Below are positions 1-5,389 of a DNA stretch of 9,192 bases, piece after piece. This stretch comes from an uncultured Collinsella sp. (GTDB taxonomy: Bacteria > Actinomycetota > Coriobacteriia > Coriobacteriales > Coriobacteriaceae). The stretch spans positions 1-9,192 of the forward strand of contig CABTZA010000070.1 of NCBI GenBank assembly GCA_902489225.1, written 5' to 3'. How positions within the stretch are numbered: the stretch's first letter is position 1; the number at the start of each line of letters is the position of its first letter. Below the pieces are notes generated by a model, which had not been told where the DNA came from, searched no databases, and saw only the letters and a program-made list of their open reading frames with translations. A program made the translations under genes and the position numbers.

Positions 1-87
1 ATTAAGTTTGTCGCGAGTTCCGCACGCAAAGGAAAGCACTTAATGTGCTTTCCGTCTTGCGCAGGACTGTAGAGCAGCAAACTTAAT
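1..87 (+). promoter_or_regulatory. Long imperfect hairpin, candidate structured RNA
   Basis: Nested complementary segments span the first 87 bases. Bases 1-10 (ATTAAGTTTG) pair perfectly with 78-87. Bases 16-20 (AGTTC) pair with 64-68 through one G-U, and 25-29 (CGCAA) with 57-61 (TTGCG). Bases 31-39 (GGAAAGCAC) pair perfectly with 45-53 around a five-base loop. The helices stack in order, so one long hairpin with internal loops is possible. No T-run follows, so it is not a normal intrinsic terminator. It could be the 5' leader of the L3 operon, the 3' end of an upstream transcript, or a small RNA. Strand is assumed from the downstream genes. The element may extend beyond the window edge. Confidence 0.45.
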
Positions 88-130
88 ATATTTCGCCGCC
101 CCTCTGCCAAGCCCAGGCGACTCCACGCAC

Positions 131-159
131 TTTACCTGCGTAAACAATGTGAGTGAAAT
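131..159 (+). promoter_or_regulatory. Possible weak promoter ahead of L3 operon
   Basis: TTTACC at 131-136 and TGAAAT at 154-159 are separated by 17 bases and each match the sigma-70 consensus at four of six positions. The upstream hexamer lies in a small perfect inverted repeat, TTTAC-CTGC-GTAAA (131-144), which could be an operator. A second candidate nearer the gene is TTGTCA (256-261), 16 bases, TACAAG (278-283), matching at five and four of six. It would start transcription near 290, just before the L3 leader hairpin. Neither can be chosen from sequence alone. Confidence 0.25.
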
Positions 160-170
160 ATGAATCTCGA

Positions 171-195
171 TGGATACGCCCGCAGCCGTGTATAC
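171..195 (+). repeat. 25-base leader element, copy 1 (upstream of L3)
   Basis: This segment matches 2036-2060, upstream of L2, at 22 of 25 positions. It begins TGGAT, has a central ACGCCCG block and ends CCGTGTATAC. Inside it ATACG (174-178 region) can pair with CGTGT (187-191) across an eight-base loop using one G-U pair. In copy 2 the changed base makes this a G-C pair. It may be the start of a leader RNA, a protein-binding site, or part of a promoter with TATACT (191-196) as the -10 box, but no good -35 box lies 16-18 bases upstream of that. Confidence 0.55.
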
Positions 196-307
196 TAAAC
201 AGCTGTGTGAAACCAGGGGAGTATTCTGGCTGGACAAAACGCCTGCTTAATAGGGTTGTCAGGTAGTTCGGACGCAATACAAGGCTGGAGAGCACGTCGT
301 GTAAGTA

Positions 308-372
308 GTGGTCCTCTAGGGGCGTACGCTCGGTGGTGTACGCATTGTCCCAAGACCACGCGAGAGTTGGGA
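308..372 (+). promoter_or_regulatory. L3 leader hairpin with pseudoknot to the Shine-Dalgarno region
   Basis: Outer helix GTGGTC (308-313) pairs with GACCAC (354-359). Inside, GCGTAC (322-327) pairs with GTACGC (338-343). The unpaired 3' strand between the helices (344-353) contains TCCCAA (348-353), the exact complement of TTGGGA (367-372). The GGGA within TTGGGA is the only Shine-Dalgarno-like sequence before L3, seven bases ahead of the TTG start. A second option for closing the start is GATCA (371-375) with TGATC (381-385), which spans the TTG. GGG (319-321) could instead pair with CCC (349-351), so the C-rich strand has two exclusive partners. In other bacteria the S10 operon leader is bound by L4, which this operon encodes; whether that holds here is unknown. 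Confidence 0.5.
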
Positions 373-379
373 TCATATC

Positions 380-1000
380 TTGATCAGCATGATTCTCGGC
401 CGCAAGATTGGCATGACCCAGGTTTGGGACGAGAACGACAACGTCGTCCCCGTCACGGTCATCCAGGCTGGCCCCTGCGCTGTCTCGCAGGTTAAAACTC
501 AGGCAACCGACGGCTATGACGCCGTCCAGATCGGTTTCGGCGACATCAAGGCCAAGAACGTGAACAAGCCCATGGCTGGTCACTTCGCCAAGGCTGGCGT
601 CGAGCCTGTCCGCTTCCTTCGTGAGGTCCGCGTCGAGAACGGCGAGGAGCACAAGGTCGGCGAGGTCGTCACCGTCGCTGATTTCGCTGATGTCGAGAAG
701 GTCGACGTCATCGGTACCTCCAAGGGTAAGGGCTTCCAGGGTCGCATCAAGCGCTGGGGTCAGCGCCGCGGTCCTATGACGCATGGTTCTCACTTCCAGC
801 GTCACCCCGGTTCTATCGGTCAGTGCGCCTATCCTGCGCGCGTCCTCAAGGGCGTCAAGATGGCCGGTCACATGGGTAACGAGCGCGTTACCGTCAAGAA
901 CCTTTCCGTTGTCCGCATCGATGCCGAGCAGAACCTCATCTTGGTCAAGGGCGCTGTCCCGGGTGCCAAGAATGGTCTCGTCGCCATCCGTATGGCCTAA
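380..1000 (+). CDS. rplC: 50S ribosomal protein L3
   Basis: L3 is one of the first proteins to bind 23S rRNA and reaches toward the peptidyl-transferase centre through a long loop. The product is 206 residues, normal for the family. It opens with ILGRKIGMTQVW (residues 5-16) and carries the central loop block KGKGFQG (115-121) and PGSIGQ to KMAGHMGNE (143-169). I chose the TTG at 380, giving MISMILGRK, because the only ribosome-binding-like GGGA (369-372) sits seven bases ahead of it; the ATG at 389 would be 16 bases away. The site is unusually weak for a ribosomal protein gene and lies in a leader that can fold over it, suggesting translational control. S10, the usual upstream neighbour, is absent from the preceding 379 bases. 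L4 follows after 46 bases. Confidence 0.96.
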   Translation: MISMILGRKIGMTQVWDENDNVVPVTVIQAGPCAVSQVKTQATDGYDAVQIGFGDIKAKNVNKPMAGHFAKAGVEPVRFLREVRVENGEEHKVGEVVTVADFADVEKVDVIGTSKGKGFQGRIKRWGQRRGPMTHGSHFQRHPGSIGQCAYPARVLKGVKMAGHMGNERVTVKNLSVVRIDAEQNLILVKGAVPGAKNGLVAIRMA

Positions 1001-1046
1001 GGGCCCAGCCCATTTAGCCCAGCGTCATACCAAGGAGAACACTTAA

Positions 1047-1673
1047 ATGGCAAAGTTTGAAGTAAAGAACAGCGAGGGCAAGAAGGTCGCCGAGGCCGAG
1101 CTCGCCGCTGAGGTGTACGGCATCGAGCCGAACATCCACGTTATGCACCACATCGTCAAGTGCCAGATGGCCTCTTGGCGTCAGGGCACCCAGTCCGCTA
1201 AGGGCCGCTCTGAGGTTTCCGGTGGCGGCAAGAAGCCTTGGCGTCAGAAGGGCACCGGCCGTGCCCGCCAGGGTTCCATCCGTGCTGCCCAGTGGCGTCA
1301 CGGTGGCGTTGTCTTCGCCCCCAAGCCCCGTTCCTACGCTAAGCGTATGAACAACAAGGAGGTCAAGCTGGCTATGCGCTCCGCGCTGTCCGCCAAGCTG
1401 GCCGATGGCGAGCTCGTGCTCGTCGACGACTACGGCTTCGAGAAGCCTTCCACCAAGGCTGCCGTCGCCATGCTCAAGGCTCTCGGCCTTGAGGGCAAGC
1501 GTCTGACCATCATCGTTCGCGATGAGGACGTCAACGCCTACCTGTCGTTCCGCAACATTCCCAAGACGTTCATCATCACTGCCGACGAGGCCAACACCTA
1601 CGATCTCGTCAACAACAACGCCGTGCTGATGCCCGCCGACATCGCCGCTCACTTCGGGGAGGTGCTTGCATAA
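1047..1673 (+). CDS. rplD: 50S ribosomal protein L4
   Basis: L4 binds domain I of 23S rRNA and sends an extended loop into the exit tunnel. In E. coli it also represses the S10 operon by acting on its leader. The 208-residue product has the conserved basic loop (about residues 42-97) with GGGKKPWRQKGTGRARQGS at 59-77, followed by FAPKPRSYAKRMNNKE. The C-terminal half carries LVDDYGFEKPSTKA and LSFRNIPKT. AAGGAG (1032-1037) sits nine bases before the ATG. The stop TAA abuts the L23 start (TAAATG), so the two are probably translationally coupled. As the family's known autoregulator it is a candidate ligand for the leaders ahead of L3 and L2, by analogy only. Confidence 0.97.
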   Translation: MAKFEVKNSEGKKVAEAELAAEVYGIEPNIHVMHHIVKCQMASWRQGTQSAKGRSEVSGGGKKPWRQKGTGRARQGSIRAAQWRHGGVVFAPKPRSYAKRMNNKEVKLAMRSALSAKLADGELVLVDDYGFEKPSTKAAVAMLKALGLEGKRLTIIVRDEDVNAYLSFRNIPKTFIITADEANTYDLVNNNAVLMPADIAAHFGEVLA

Positions 1674-1961
1674 ATGACCGCCCACGAGATCATCATCCGT
1701 CCGATCGTGTCCGAGCGTTCCTTCTCCGGTATGGAGCAGAACAAGTACACGTTCGAGGTCGCCAAGGATGCTAACAAGTATCAGATCAAGGACGCTGTCG
1801 AGGAGATCTTCGGCGTCAAGGTCGTTCGCGTGAACACCCTGACGGTCAAGCCCAAGACCAAGCGCGTGCGCTATGTCGCCGGCAAGACCCGTTCTTGGAA
1901 GAAGGCCATCGTCACGCTGGCCGAGGGCGACACCATCGAGGTCTTTGGCAACCAGGCCTAA
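1674..1961 (+). CDS. rplW: 50S ribosomal protein L23
   Basis: L23 lies beside the exit-tunnel opening and is the main docking site for trigger factor and the signal recognition particle. The 95-residue product shows the family pattern: IIIRPIVSERSF at the N terminus, YTFEVAKDANKYQIKDAVEEIFGVKV in the first half, and VNTLTVKPKTKR plus the KTRSWKKAIVTL block. The ATG follows the L4 stop with no gap. GGGGAGG inside the L4 tail (about 1656-1662) can serve as its ribosome binding site. A stable hairpin begins 17 bases after its stop, and a 179-base gap separates it from L2, so it seems to be the last gene of the first module. Confidence 0.97.
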   Translation: MTAHEIIIRPIVSERSFSGMEQNKYTFEVAKDANKYQIKDAVEEIFGVKVVRVNTLTVKPKTKRVRYVAGKTRSWKKAIVTLAEGDTIEVFGNQA

Positions 1962-1978
1962 GACTCGCTGCTGTTGAG

Positions 1979-2016
1979 TGAGCTCATGCCTCCCAAATAG
2001 GGGAGGCGAGAGCTCA
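1979..2016 (+). other. Stable hairpin after L23 (attenuator or processing site)
   Basis: TGAGCTC (1979-1985) pairs with GAGCTCA (2010-2016). After a two-base internal loop, GCCTCCC (1988-1994) pairs with GGGAGGC (2001-2007), closing a six-base loop. This gives 14 near-continuous G/C-rich pairs just after the L23 stop. The following bases have only TTT (2020-2022), so it is at best a weak terminator. It could be a partial terminator that lowers readthrough to L2, an RNase III-type cleavage site, or a 3'-end protection structure for the L3-L4-L23 mRNA. Confidence 0.6.
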
Positions 2017-2028
2017 AGGTTTCGGGCG

Positions 2029-2034
2029 TATAAA
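2029..2034 (+). promoter_or_regulatory. Possible -10 box for an L2 promoter
   Basis: TATAAA lies in a small A/T-rich patch just after the hairpin that follows L23 and just before the shared 25-base element. I see no clear -35 box at 16-18 bases and no extended -10 TG. A transcript from here would begin near 2041 and carry the 25-base element and the L2 leader fold. CGGGCGT (2023-2029) is also complementary to ACGCCCG (2041-2047), so in a readthrough transcript this stretch could fold against the element. Confidence 0.25.
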
Positions 2035-2035
2035 A

Positions 2036-2060
2036 TGGACACGCCCGGAACCGTGTATAC
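2036..2060 (+). repeat. 25-base leader element, copy 2 (upstream of L2)
   Basis: This copy matches 171-195 at 22 of 25 positions: TGGAC, then ACGCCCG, then CCGTGTATAC. ACACG (2039-2043) pairs fully with CGTGT (2052-2056) across an eight-base loop. One of the three differences from copy 1 lies in this stem and keeps pairing; the other two lie in the loop. Upstream CGGGCGT (2023-2029) can capture ACGCCCG (2041-2047), which would break the short stem. The element sits ten bases before the L2 leader hairpin but 113 bases before the one for L3. It may be an RNA element, a DNA operator, or a promoter part. Confidence 0.55.
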
Positions 2061-2069
2061 GTCCGGTGT

Positions 2070-2137
2070 CATCGCACCCGAGGCAGAACCTCGAATCCCT
2101 GTCTGCGATGGCTAACGGATTCCTATTGAAAGGGATT
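2070..2137 (+). promoter_or_regulatory. L2 leader hairpin with pseudoknot to the Shine-Dalgarno site
   Basis: CATCGCA (2070-2076) pairs with TGCGATG (2104-2110). Inside, CGAGG (2079-2083) pairs with CCTCG (2089-2093) around the loop CAGAA. The 3' strand of the internal loop contains AATCCCT (2094-2100), a perfect 7-bp complement of AGGGATT (2131-2137). That segment includes most of the L2 ribosome binding site (AAAGGGA, 2129-2135). The same site can form a local hairpin with ATTCCT (2119-2124) using one G-U pair. Two mutually exclusive partners for one Shine-Dalgarno sequence look like a translational switch. The order of parts matches the L3 leader. Confidence 0.55.
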
Positions 2138-2140
2138 GTA

Positions 2141-2971
2141 ATGGCTGTAAAGCACCTTAAGCCGACCTCCGCTGGTAGGCGTTGGCAGACGATCTCCGAC
2201 TTCTCCGAGATTACCTGCACCAAGCCCGAGAAGTCTCTTCTCGAGCCCCTGCCCAAGAAGGCCGGTCGTAACAACAACGGCCGAATCACCACCCGCCACC
2301 AGGGCGGCGGCGTGAAGCGTCGTTACCGCGTGATCGACTTCAAGCGCAACAAGGACGGCGTGCCCGCCAAGGTTGCCACGATCGAGTACGATCCGAACCG
2401 TTCCGCTCGCATCGCTCTGCTGCACTACGCTGACGGTGAGAAGCGCTACATCCTGGCCCCCAAGGGCCTCGAGGTCGGTCAGACCATCATGTCCGGTTCT
2501 GACGCCGACATCAAGCCGGGCAACGCTCTGCCCCTCGCCGACATCCCCGTCGGTACGCTCATCCACGCCGTCGAGTTCCAGCCGGGCAAGGGCGCTGCTA
2601 TCGCCCGTTCCGCCGGTAACTCCTGCCAGCTGATGGGTAAGGAGGGCAAGTACGCTGTCGTCCGTATGCCTTCCTCCGAGATGCGCCGCATCCTCGTTAC
2701 CTGCCGCGCCACCGTCGGTGAGGTCGGCAACGCCGATCACTCCAACATCGTCATCGGCAAGGCCGGCCGTAAGCGTCACATGAACGTGCGCCCGACCGTC
2801 CGCGGTACCGTCATGAACCCTGTCGACCACCCGCACGGCGGTGGCGAGGGCAAGAACCACACCTCTGGTCGTCCCTCTGTTACCCCCTGGGGTAAGCCGA
2901 CGAAGGGCCTTCGTACGCGCAAGAAGAAGAAGGTCTCGAACCAGCACATCATTCGTCGCCGTAAGAAGTAA
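2141..2971 (+). CDS. rplB: 50S ribosomal protein L2
   Basis: L2 supports subunit joining and the peptidyl-transferase centre. The product is 276 residues, normal for bacteria. The N terminus MAVKHLKPTSAGRRWQT is followed by SEIT and PEKSLLEPL; the RNA-binding core includes GGGVKRRYRVIDFKR and IEYDPNRSARIALLHYADGEKRYILAPKG. NPVDHPHGGGEG (about 226-237) contains the His near 230 equivalent to the functionally important His229 of E. coli. The ATG at 2141 fits the family N terminus and the AAAGGGA site. The frame is open further upstream to about 2066, but that part is the structured leader. It begins a second tight module: S19 follows after 32 bases. Confidence 0.97.
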   Translation: MAVKHLKPTSAGRRWQTISDFSEITCTKPEKSLLEPLPKKAGRNNNGRITTRHQGGGVKRRYRVIDFKRNKDGVPAKVATIEYDPNRSARIALLHYADGEKRYILAPKGLEVGQTIMSGSDADIKPGNALPLADIPVGTLIHAVEFQPGKGAAIARSAGNSCQLMGKEGKYAVVRMPSSEMRRILVTCRATVGEVGNADHSNIVIGKAGRKRHMNVRPTVRGTVMNPVDHPHGGGEGKNHTSGRPSVTPWGKPTKGLRTRKKKKVSNQHIIRRRKK

Positions 2972-3003
2972 TTTCGGATACCGAGTTTTAGGAGAAAGCA
3001 CTT

Positions 3004-3264
3004 ATGAGCAGAAGTCTCAAAAAGGGCCCGTTCGTGGAGACTCGCCTTCTCTCGCGTATCACCGCGATGAACGAGGCTGGCAAGAAGGACGTCGTGAAGA
3101 CCTGGTCCCGCGCGTCCACTATCTTCCCCGAGATGGTTGGTCACACCATCGCCGTCCACGACGGCCGCAAGCATGTGCCCGTGTATGTTACCGAGTCCAT
3201 GGTTGGTCACAAGCTCGGCGAGTTCGCGCCGACTCGTACGTTCCGTGGCCACAAGGCCAAATAG
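3004..3264 (+). CDS. rpsS: 30S ribosomal protein S19
   Basis: S19 sits in the head of the small subunit with S13 and takes part in the A-site finger bridge. The 86-residue product starts MSRSLKKGPFVE and carries the family signature block TWSRASTIFPEMVGHTIAVHDGRKHVPVYVTESMVGHKLGEFAPTRTF (cut here by position: about residues 38-81). AGGAGA (2990-2995) lies eight bases before the ATG. L22 follows after 14 bases. Confidence 0.97.
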   Translation: MSRSLKKGPFVETRLLSRITAMNEAGKKDVVKTWSRASTIFPEMVGHTIAVHDGRKHVPVYVTESMVGHKLGEFAPTRTFRGHKAK

Positions 3265-3278
3265 GGGGTTAACCGTAA

Positions 3279-3650
3279 ATGGCAACTAAGTCTATTGAAA
3301 CTGAGGCCACCGAGGTTCGCGCCGTCGCTAAGTACGTGCGTGTTTCCCCCAGCAAGGCCCGCCTGGTGGTCGATCTGATCCGCCGCAAGCCTGTCGCTCA
3401 GGCCTTCGACATCCTCCACTTCTGCGACCGCGCCGTCGCCGTGGATGTCGAGAAGGTTCTCCGTTCCGCCGTTGCGAACGCCGAGAACAACAACGGTCTG
3501 CGTGCCGACAACCTGGTTGTCGCCGCTGCCTATGTTGACGAGGGTCCGACGCTTAAGCGCATCCGTCCCCGCGCCAAGGGTTCCGCTTCTCGCATTCTGA
3601 AGCGTACTTCCCACATCACCGTCGTCGTTGCTCCTCGAAAGGAGGCGTAA
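3279..3650 (+). CDS. rplV: 50S ribosomal protein L22
   Basis: L22 contacts all domains of 23S rRNA. Its long beta hairpin lines the exit tunnel, where mutations give macrolide resistance in other species. At 123 residues it is of usual size; the first dozen residues (MATKSIETEATE) are a slightly longer tail than in many homologues. YVRVSPSKARLVVDLIRRKPV is at about 19-39 and NAENN at about 67-71. The hairpin with GPTLKRIRPRAKGSASRILKR follows at about 88-109. Its ribosome binding site is only a G-run (AGGGGG, 3263-3268) overlapping the S19 stop, so translation probably depends on readthrough coupling. The last codons supply the S3 ribosome binding site and a sequence that can mask it. Confidence 0.97.
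   Translation: MATKSIETEATEVRAVAKYVRVSPSKARLVVDLIRRKPVAQAFDILHFCDRAVAVDVEKVLRSAVANAENNNGLRADNLVVAAAYVDEGPTLKRIRPRAKGSASRILKRTSHITVVVAPRKEA
3631..3645 (+). promoter_or_regulatory. S3 ribosome binding site inside a small hairpin
   Basis: CTCCT (3631-3635) and AGGAG (3640-3644) are perfect complements around the loop CGAA. The second arm is the core of the S3 Shine-Dalgarno sequence AAAGGAGG (3638-3645), 11 bases ahead of the ATG. The hairpin lies within the final L22 codons, so a ribosome finishing L22 would melt it. This fits translational coupling of S3 to L22. The pairing is visible; the coupling is inferred. Confidence 0.4.
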
Positions 3651-3656
3651 AGCTGT

Positions 3657-4367
3657 ATGGGTCAGAAAGTCTACCCCACCGGCTTCCGTCTTGGCATCAC
3701 CGAGAACTGGCGCTCCCGCTGGTTCGCAGAGAAGGATTACGCTAAGACCCTCGGTAACGATCTCGAGATCCGCAAGTACCTCGAGAAGCGTCTTTCCCGC
3801 GCAGCTGTCTCCCGCGTCGAGATCGAGCGCGCTGGCGACAAGGTGAAGGTCATCATCCTCACCGCTCGCCCTGGCGTTGTCATCGGTAAGAAGGGTGCCG
3901 AGATCGATACCCTCCGCACCGAGCTCGAGAAGGTCGCTGGCGTCTCCAAGGGCCAGCTCTCCGTCGACGTTGTCGAGATCAAGCGCCCCGAGCTCGACGC
4001 CAACCTCGTTGCTCAGTCCATCGCTGAGCAGCTCGAGGGCCGCGTTGCCTTCCGTCGCGCTATGCGCAAGGCTGTCCAGTCCGCCCGCAAGGCCGGCGCT
4101 AAGGGCATCCGTATCCAGTGCTCCGGTCGTCTCGGCGGTGCCGAGATGGGCCGTCGTGAGTGGTACCGCGAGGGTCGCGTGCCTCTGCACACCCTCCGTG
4201 CCAAGATCGACTACGGCACGGCTGTCGCCAGCACCACCATGGGTGCCTGCGGCGTGAAGGTCTGGATCTACCTGGGCGAGAAGCTCCCGGGCCAGCCTGT
4301 TCCCAACCCTGCACTCGAGGGCTCTTCCCGTCCTCGTCGTCGTAACTCCGAGAGGAGGGGTCAGTAG
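3657..4367 (+). CDS. rpsC: 30S ribosomal protein S3
   Basis: S3 is part of the mRNA entry channel and of the helicase activity of the 30S head. The 236-residue product starts MGQKVYPTGFRLGI. It holds a type II KH domain with the GxxG loop GKKG at residues 77-80, and the C-terminal S3 domain (GIRIQCSGRLGGAEMGRREWYREGRVPL and DYGTAVASTTMGACGVKVWIYLGE). The tail after about residue 215 is basic and low in complexity (SSRPRRRNSERRGQ), as in many homologues. Its stop TAG shares one base with the GTG start of L16. Confidence 0.97.
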   Translation: MGQKVYPTGFRLGITENWRSRWFAEKDYAKTLGNDLEIRKYLEKRLSRAAVSRVEIERAGDKVKVIILTARPGVVIGKKGAEIDTLRTELEKVAGVSKGQLSVDVVEIKRPELDANLVAQSIAEQLEGRVAFRRAMRKAVQSARKAGAKGIRIQCSGRLGGAEMGRREWYREGRVPLHTLRAKIDYGTAVASTTMGACGVKVWIYLGEKLPGQPVPNPALEGSSRPRRRNSERRGQ

Positions 4368-4870
4368 TGCTTGCCCCTAAGCGTATTCTTCACCGCAAGG
4401 TGCAGCGTGGCTCCATGAAGGGCCAGGCCAAGGGTAATACCGAGCTGCATTTCGGCGAGTTTGGTATCCAGGCTCTCGAGGCCCATTGGATCACCAACCG
4501 TCAGATCGAGGCCGCTCGTATTGCCATGACCCGCTACATGAAGCGTGGCGGTCGTGTCTACATCACGATCTTCCCCGATAAGCCCATCACCAAGAAGCCT
4601 GCCGAGACTCGCATGGGTTCTGGTAAGGGTAACCCCGAGGAGTGGGTGGCCGTCGTCAAGCCCGGCCGCATCATGTTCGAGGTCAAGGGCGTGCCCGAGG
4701 AGGTCGCTCGCGAGGCTCTGCGTCTTGCACAGCACAAGCTTCCCATCAAGACCAAGATTGTTGCTGCCAAGAACGCTGAGCAGCGCATCGAGAAGGAGAT
4801 GGCTGAGGAGGCCGCTCTCGAGGCCAAGTGGGCTGCTGAGGACGCCGCCGCCGCCAAGGAGGAGAACTAA
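4367..4870 (+). CDS. rplP: 50S ribosomal protein L16, with acidic C-terminal extension
   Basis: L16 lies near the A-site tRNA elbow and is needed for late 50S assembly. The start is GTG, overlapping the S3 stop by one base, with AGGAGG (4353-4358) eight bases before it. It gives MLAPKRILHRKVQRGSMKGQA, the usual N terminus. The core includes HFGEFGIQALEAHWITNRQIEAAR and TRMGSGKGNPEEWVAVVKPGRIMFE by position (about 28-51 and 81-105). The product is 167 residues, whereas homologues usually end near 137-145. The extra tail of roughly 28 residues is rich in Glu and Ala with EKEMAEE and WAAEDAAAAKEEN, probably helical. Its stop overlaps the L29 start (TAATG). Confidence 0.96.
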   Translation: MLAPKRILHRKVQRGSMKGQAKGNTELHFGEFGIQALEAHWITNRQIEAARIAMTRYMKRGGRVYITIFPDKPITKKPAETRMGSGKGNPEEWVAVVKPGRIMFEVKGVPEEVAREALRLAQHKLPIKTKIVAAKNAEQRIEKEMAEEAALEAKWAAEDAAAAKEEN

Positions 4871-5085
4871 TGAAGCCCGCAGAGATTCGTGAGCTCTCGG
4901 ACGCTCAGCTCGTTGAGAAGCTGAAGGAAATGCGCGCCGAGCTCTTTAACCTTCGTTTCCAGATGGCCACCAGCCAGCTGGACAACACCGCTCGCGTCAA
5001 CACCGTGAAGAAGGACATCGCTCGCGTCCTCACGGAGCAGCGCGCCCGCGAGATCGCAGCGGAGAAGTCCGCTGTCGCCGAGTAG
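4870..5085 (+). CDS. rpmC: 50S ribosomal protein L29
   Basis: L29 is a small two-helix protein next to L23 at the tunnel exit. The 71-residue product starts MKPAEIRELSDAQLVEKLKEMRAELFNLRFQ, the family pattern, with NTVKKDIARVLTEQR in the second helix. It overlaps the L16 stop by one base. AAGGAGG (4856-4862), seven bases upstream, is encoded by the last L16 codons. The short tail after residue 60 (EIAAEKSAVAE) is slightly longer than in minimal homologues. S17 begins 16 bases after the stop. Confidence 0.96.
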   Translation: MKPAEIRELSDAQLVEKLKEMRAELFNLRFQMATSQLDNTARVNTVKKDIARVLTEQRAREIAAEKSAVAE

Positions 5086-5101
5086 GACCTAAGGAGAGAA
5101 C

Positions 5102-5362
5102 ATGACTGATTCGCGTAACTCGCGTAAGGTCCGTACGGGTGTCGTTACCTCCGTCTCCGGTGCCAAGACCATCGTTGTCACCATCACCGAGCGCAAGCGT
5201 CACCCCAAGTACGGCAAGATGATGACCAGCTCCAAGAAGCTGCACGCTCACGACGAGGAGTGCACGGCTGGCGTGGGCGACACCGTCCGCGTTATGGAGA
5301 CCCGTCCTATGTCCAAGATGAAGCGTTGGCGCCTCATCGAGGTCGTCGAGCGCGCTAAATAA
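5102..5362 (+). CDS. rpsQ: 30S ribosomal protein S17
   Basis: S17 is an early-binding OB-fold protein of the 30S body. The 86-residue product has RKVRTGVVTSVSGAKTIVV near the N terminus, then HPKYGK, HAHDE and GDTVRVMETRPMSKMKRWRLIEVVE. AAGGAGAG (5091-5098) precedes the ATG. It is the last gene of the classical S10-type order; a structured 118-base gap separates it from L14, at the place where E. coli starts its spc operon. Confidence 0.97.
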   Translation: MTDSRNSRKVRTGVVTSVSGAKTIVVTITERKRHPKYGKMMTSSKKLHAHDEECTAGVGDTVRVMETRPMSKMKRWRLIEVVERAK

Positions 5363-5389
5363 GCAGTCGCTCTTACGACTTGTACGTTT

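Noticed and set aside
171..196. The 25-base element as an ordinary sigma-70 promoter
   Set aside because: TGGATA or TGGACA to the TATAC box leaves a spacer of only 14 bases, and copy 2 has G at the last -10 position. Kept as an element of unknown type.
1..379. Remnant of S10, or a tRNA gene, before L3
   Set aside because: No frame shows S10 motifs, and I found no cloverleaf or T-loop pattern.
389..391. ATG as the L3 start
   Set aside because: Spacing to the only GGGA site is 16 bases against seven for the TTG at 380, and the longer N terminus matches the family pattern better. It remains possible.
2066..2140. Upstream-extended L2 start
   Set aside because: The extension translates the structured leader, while MAVKHLKPTS at 2141 is the normal L2 N terminus with a ribosome binding site.
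83..4190. Long antisense open frames over the ribosomal genes (for example 83-871, 1014-2072, 2123-3001, 3207-4190)
   Set aside because: They mirror highly conserved + strand genes with GC-rich third positions, have low-complexity Leu/Val/Asp/Gly-rich products, and show no family motifs or convincing binding sites.
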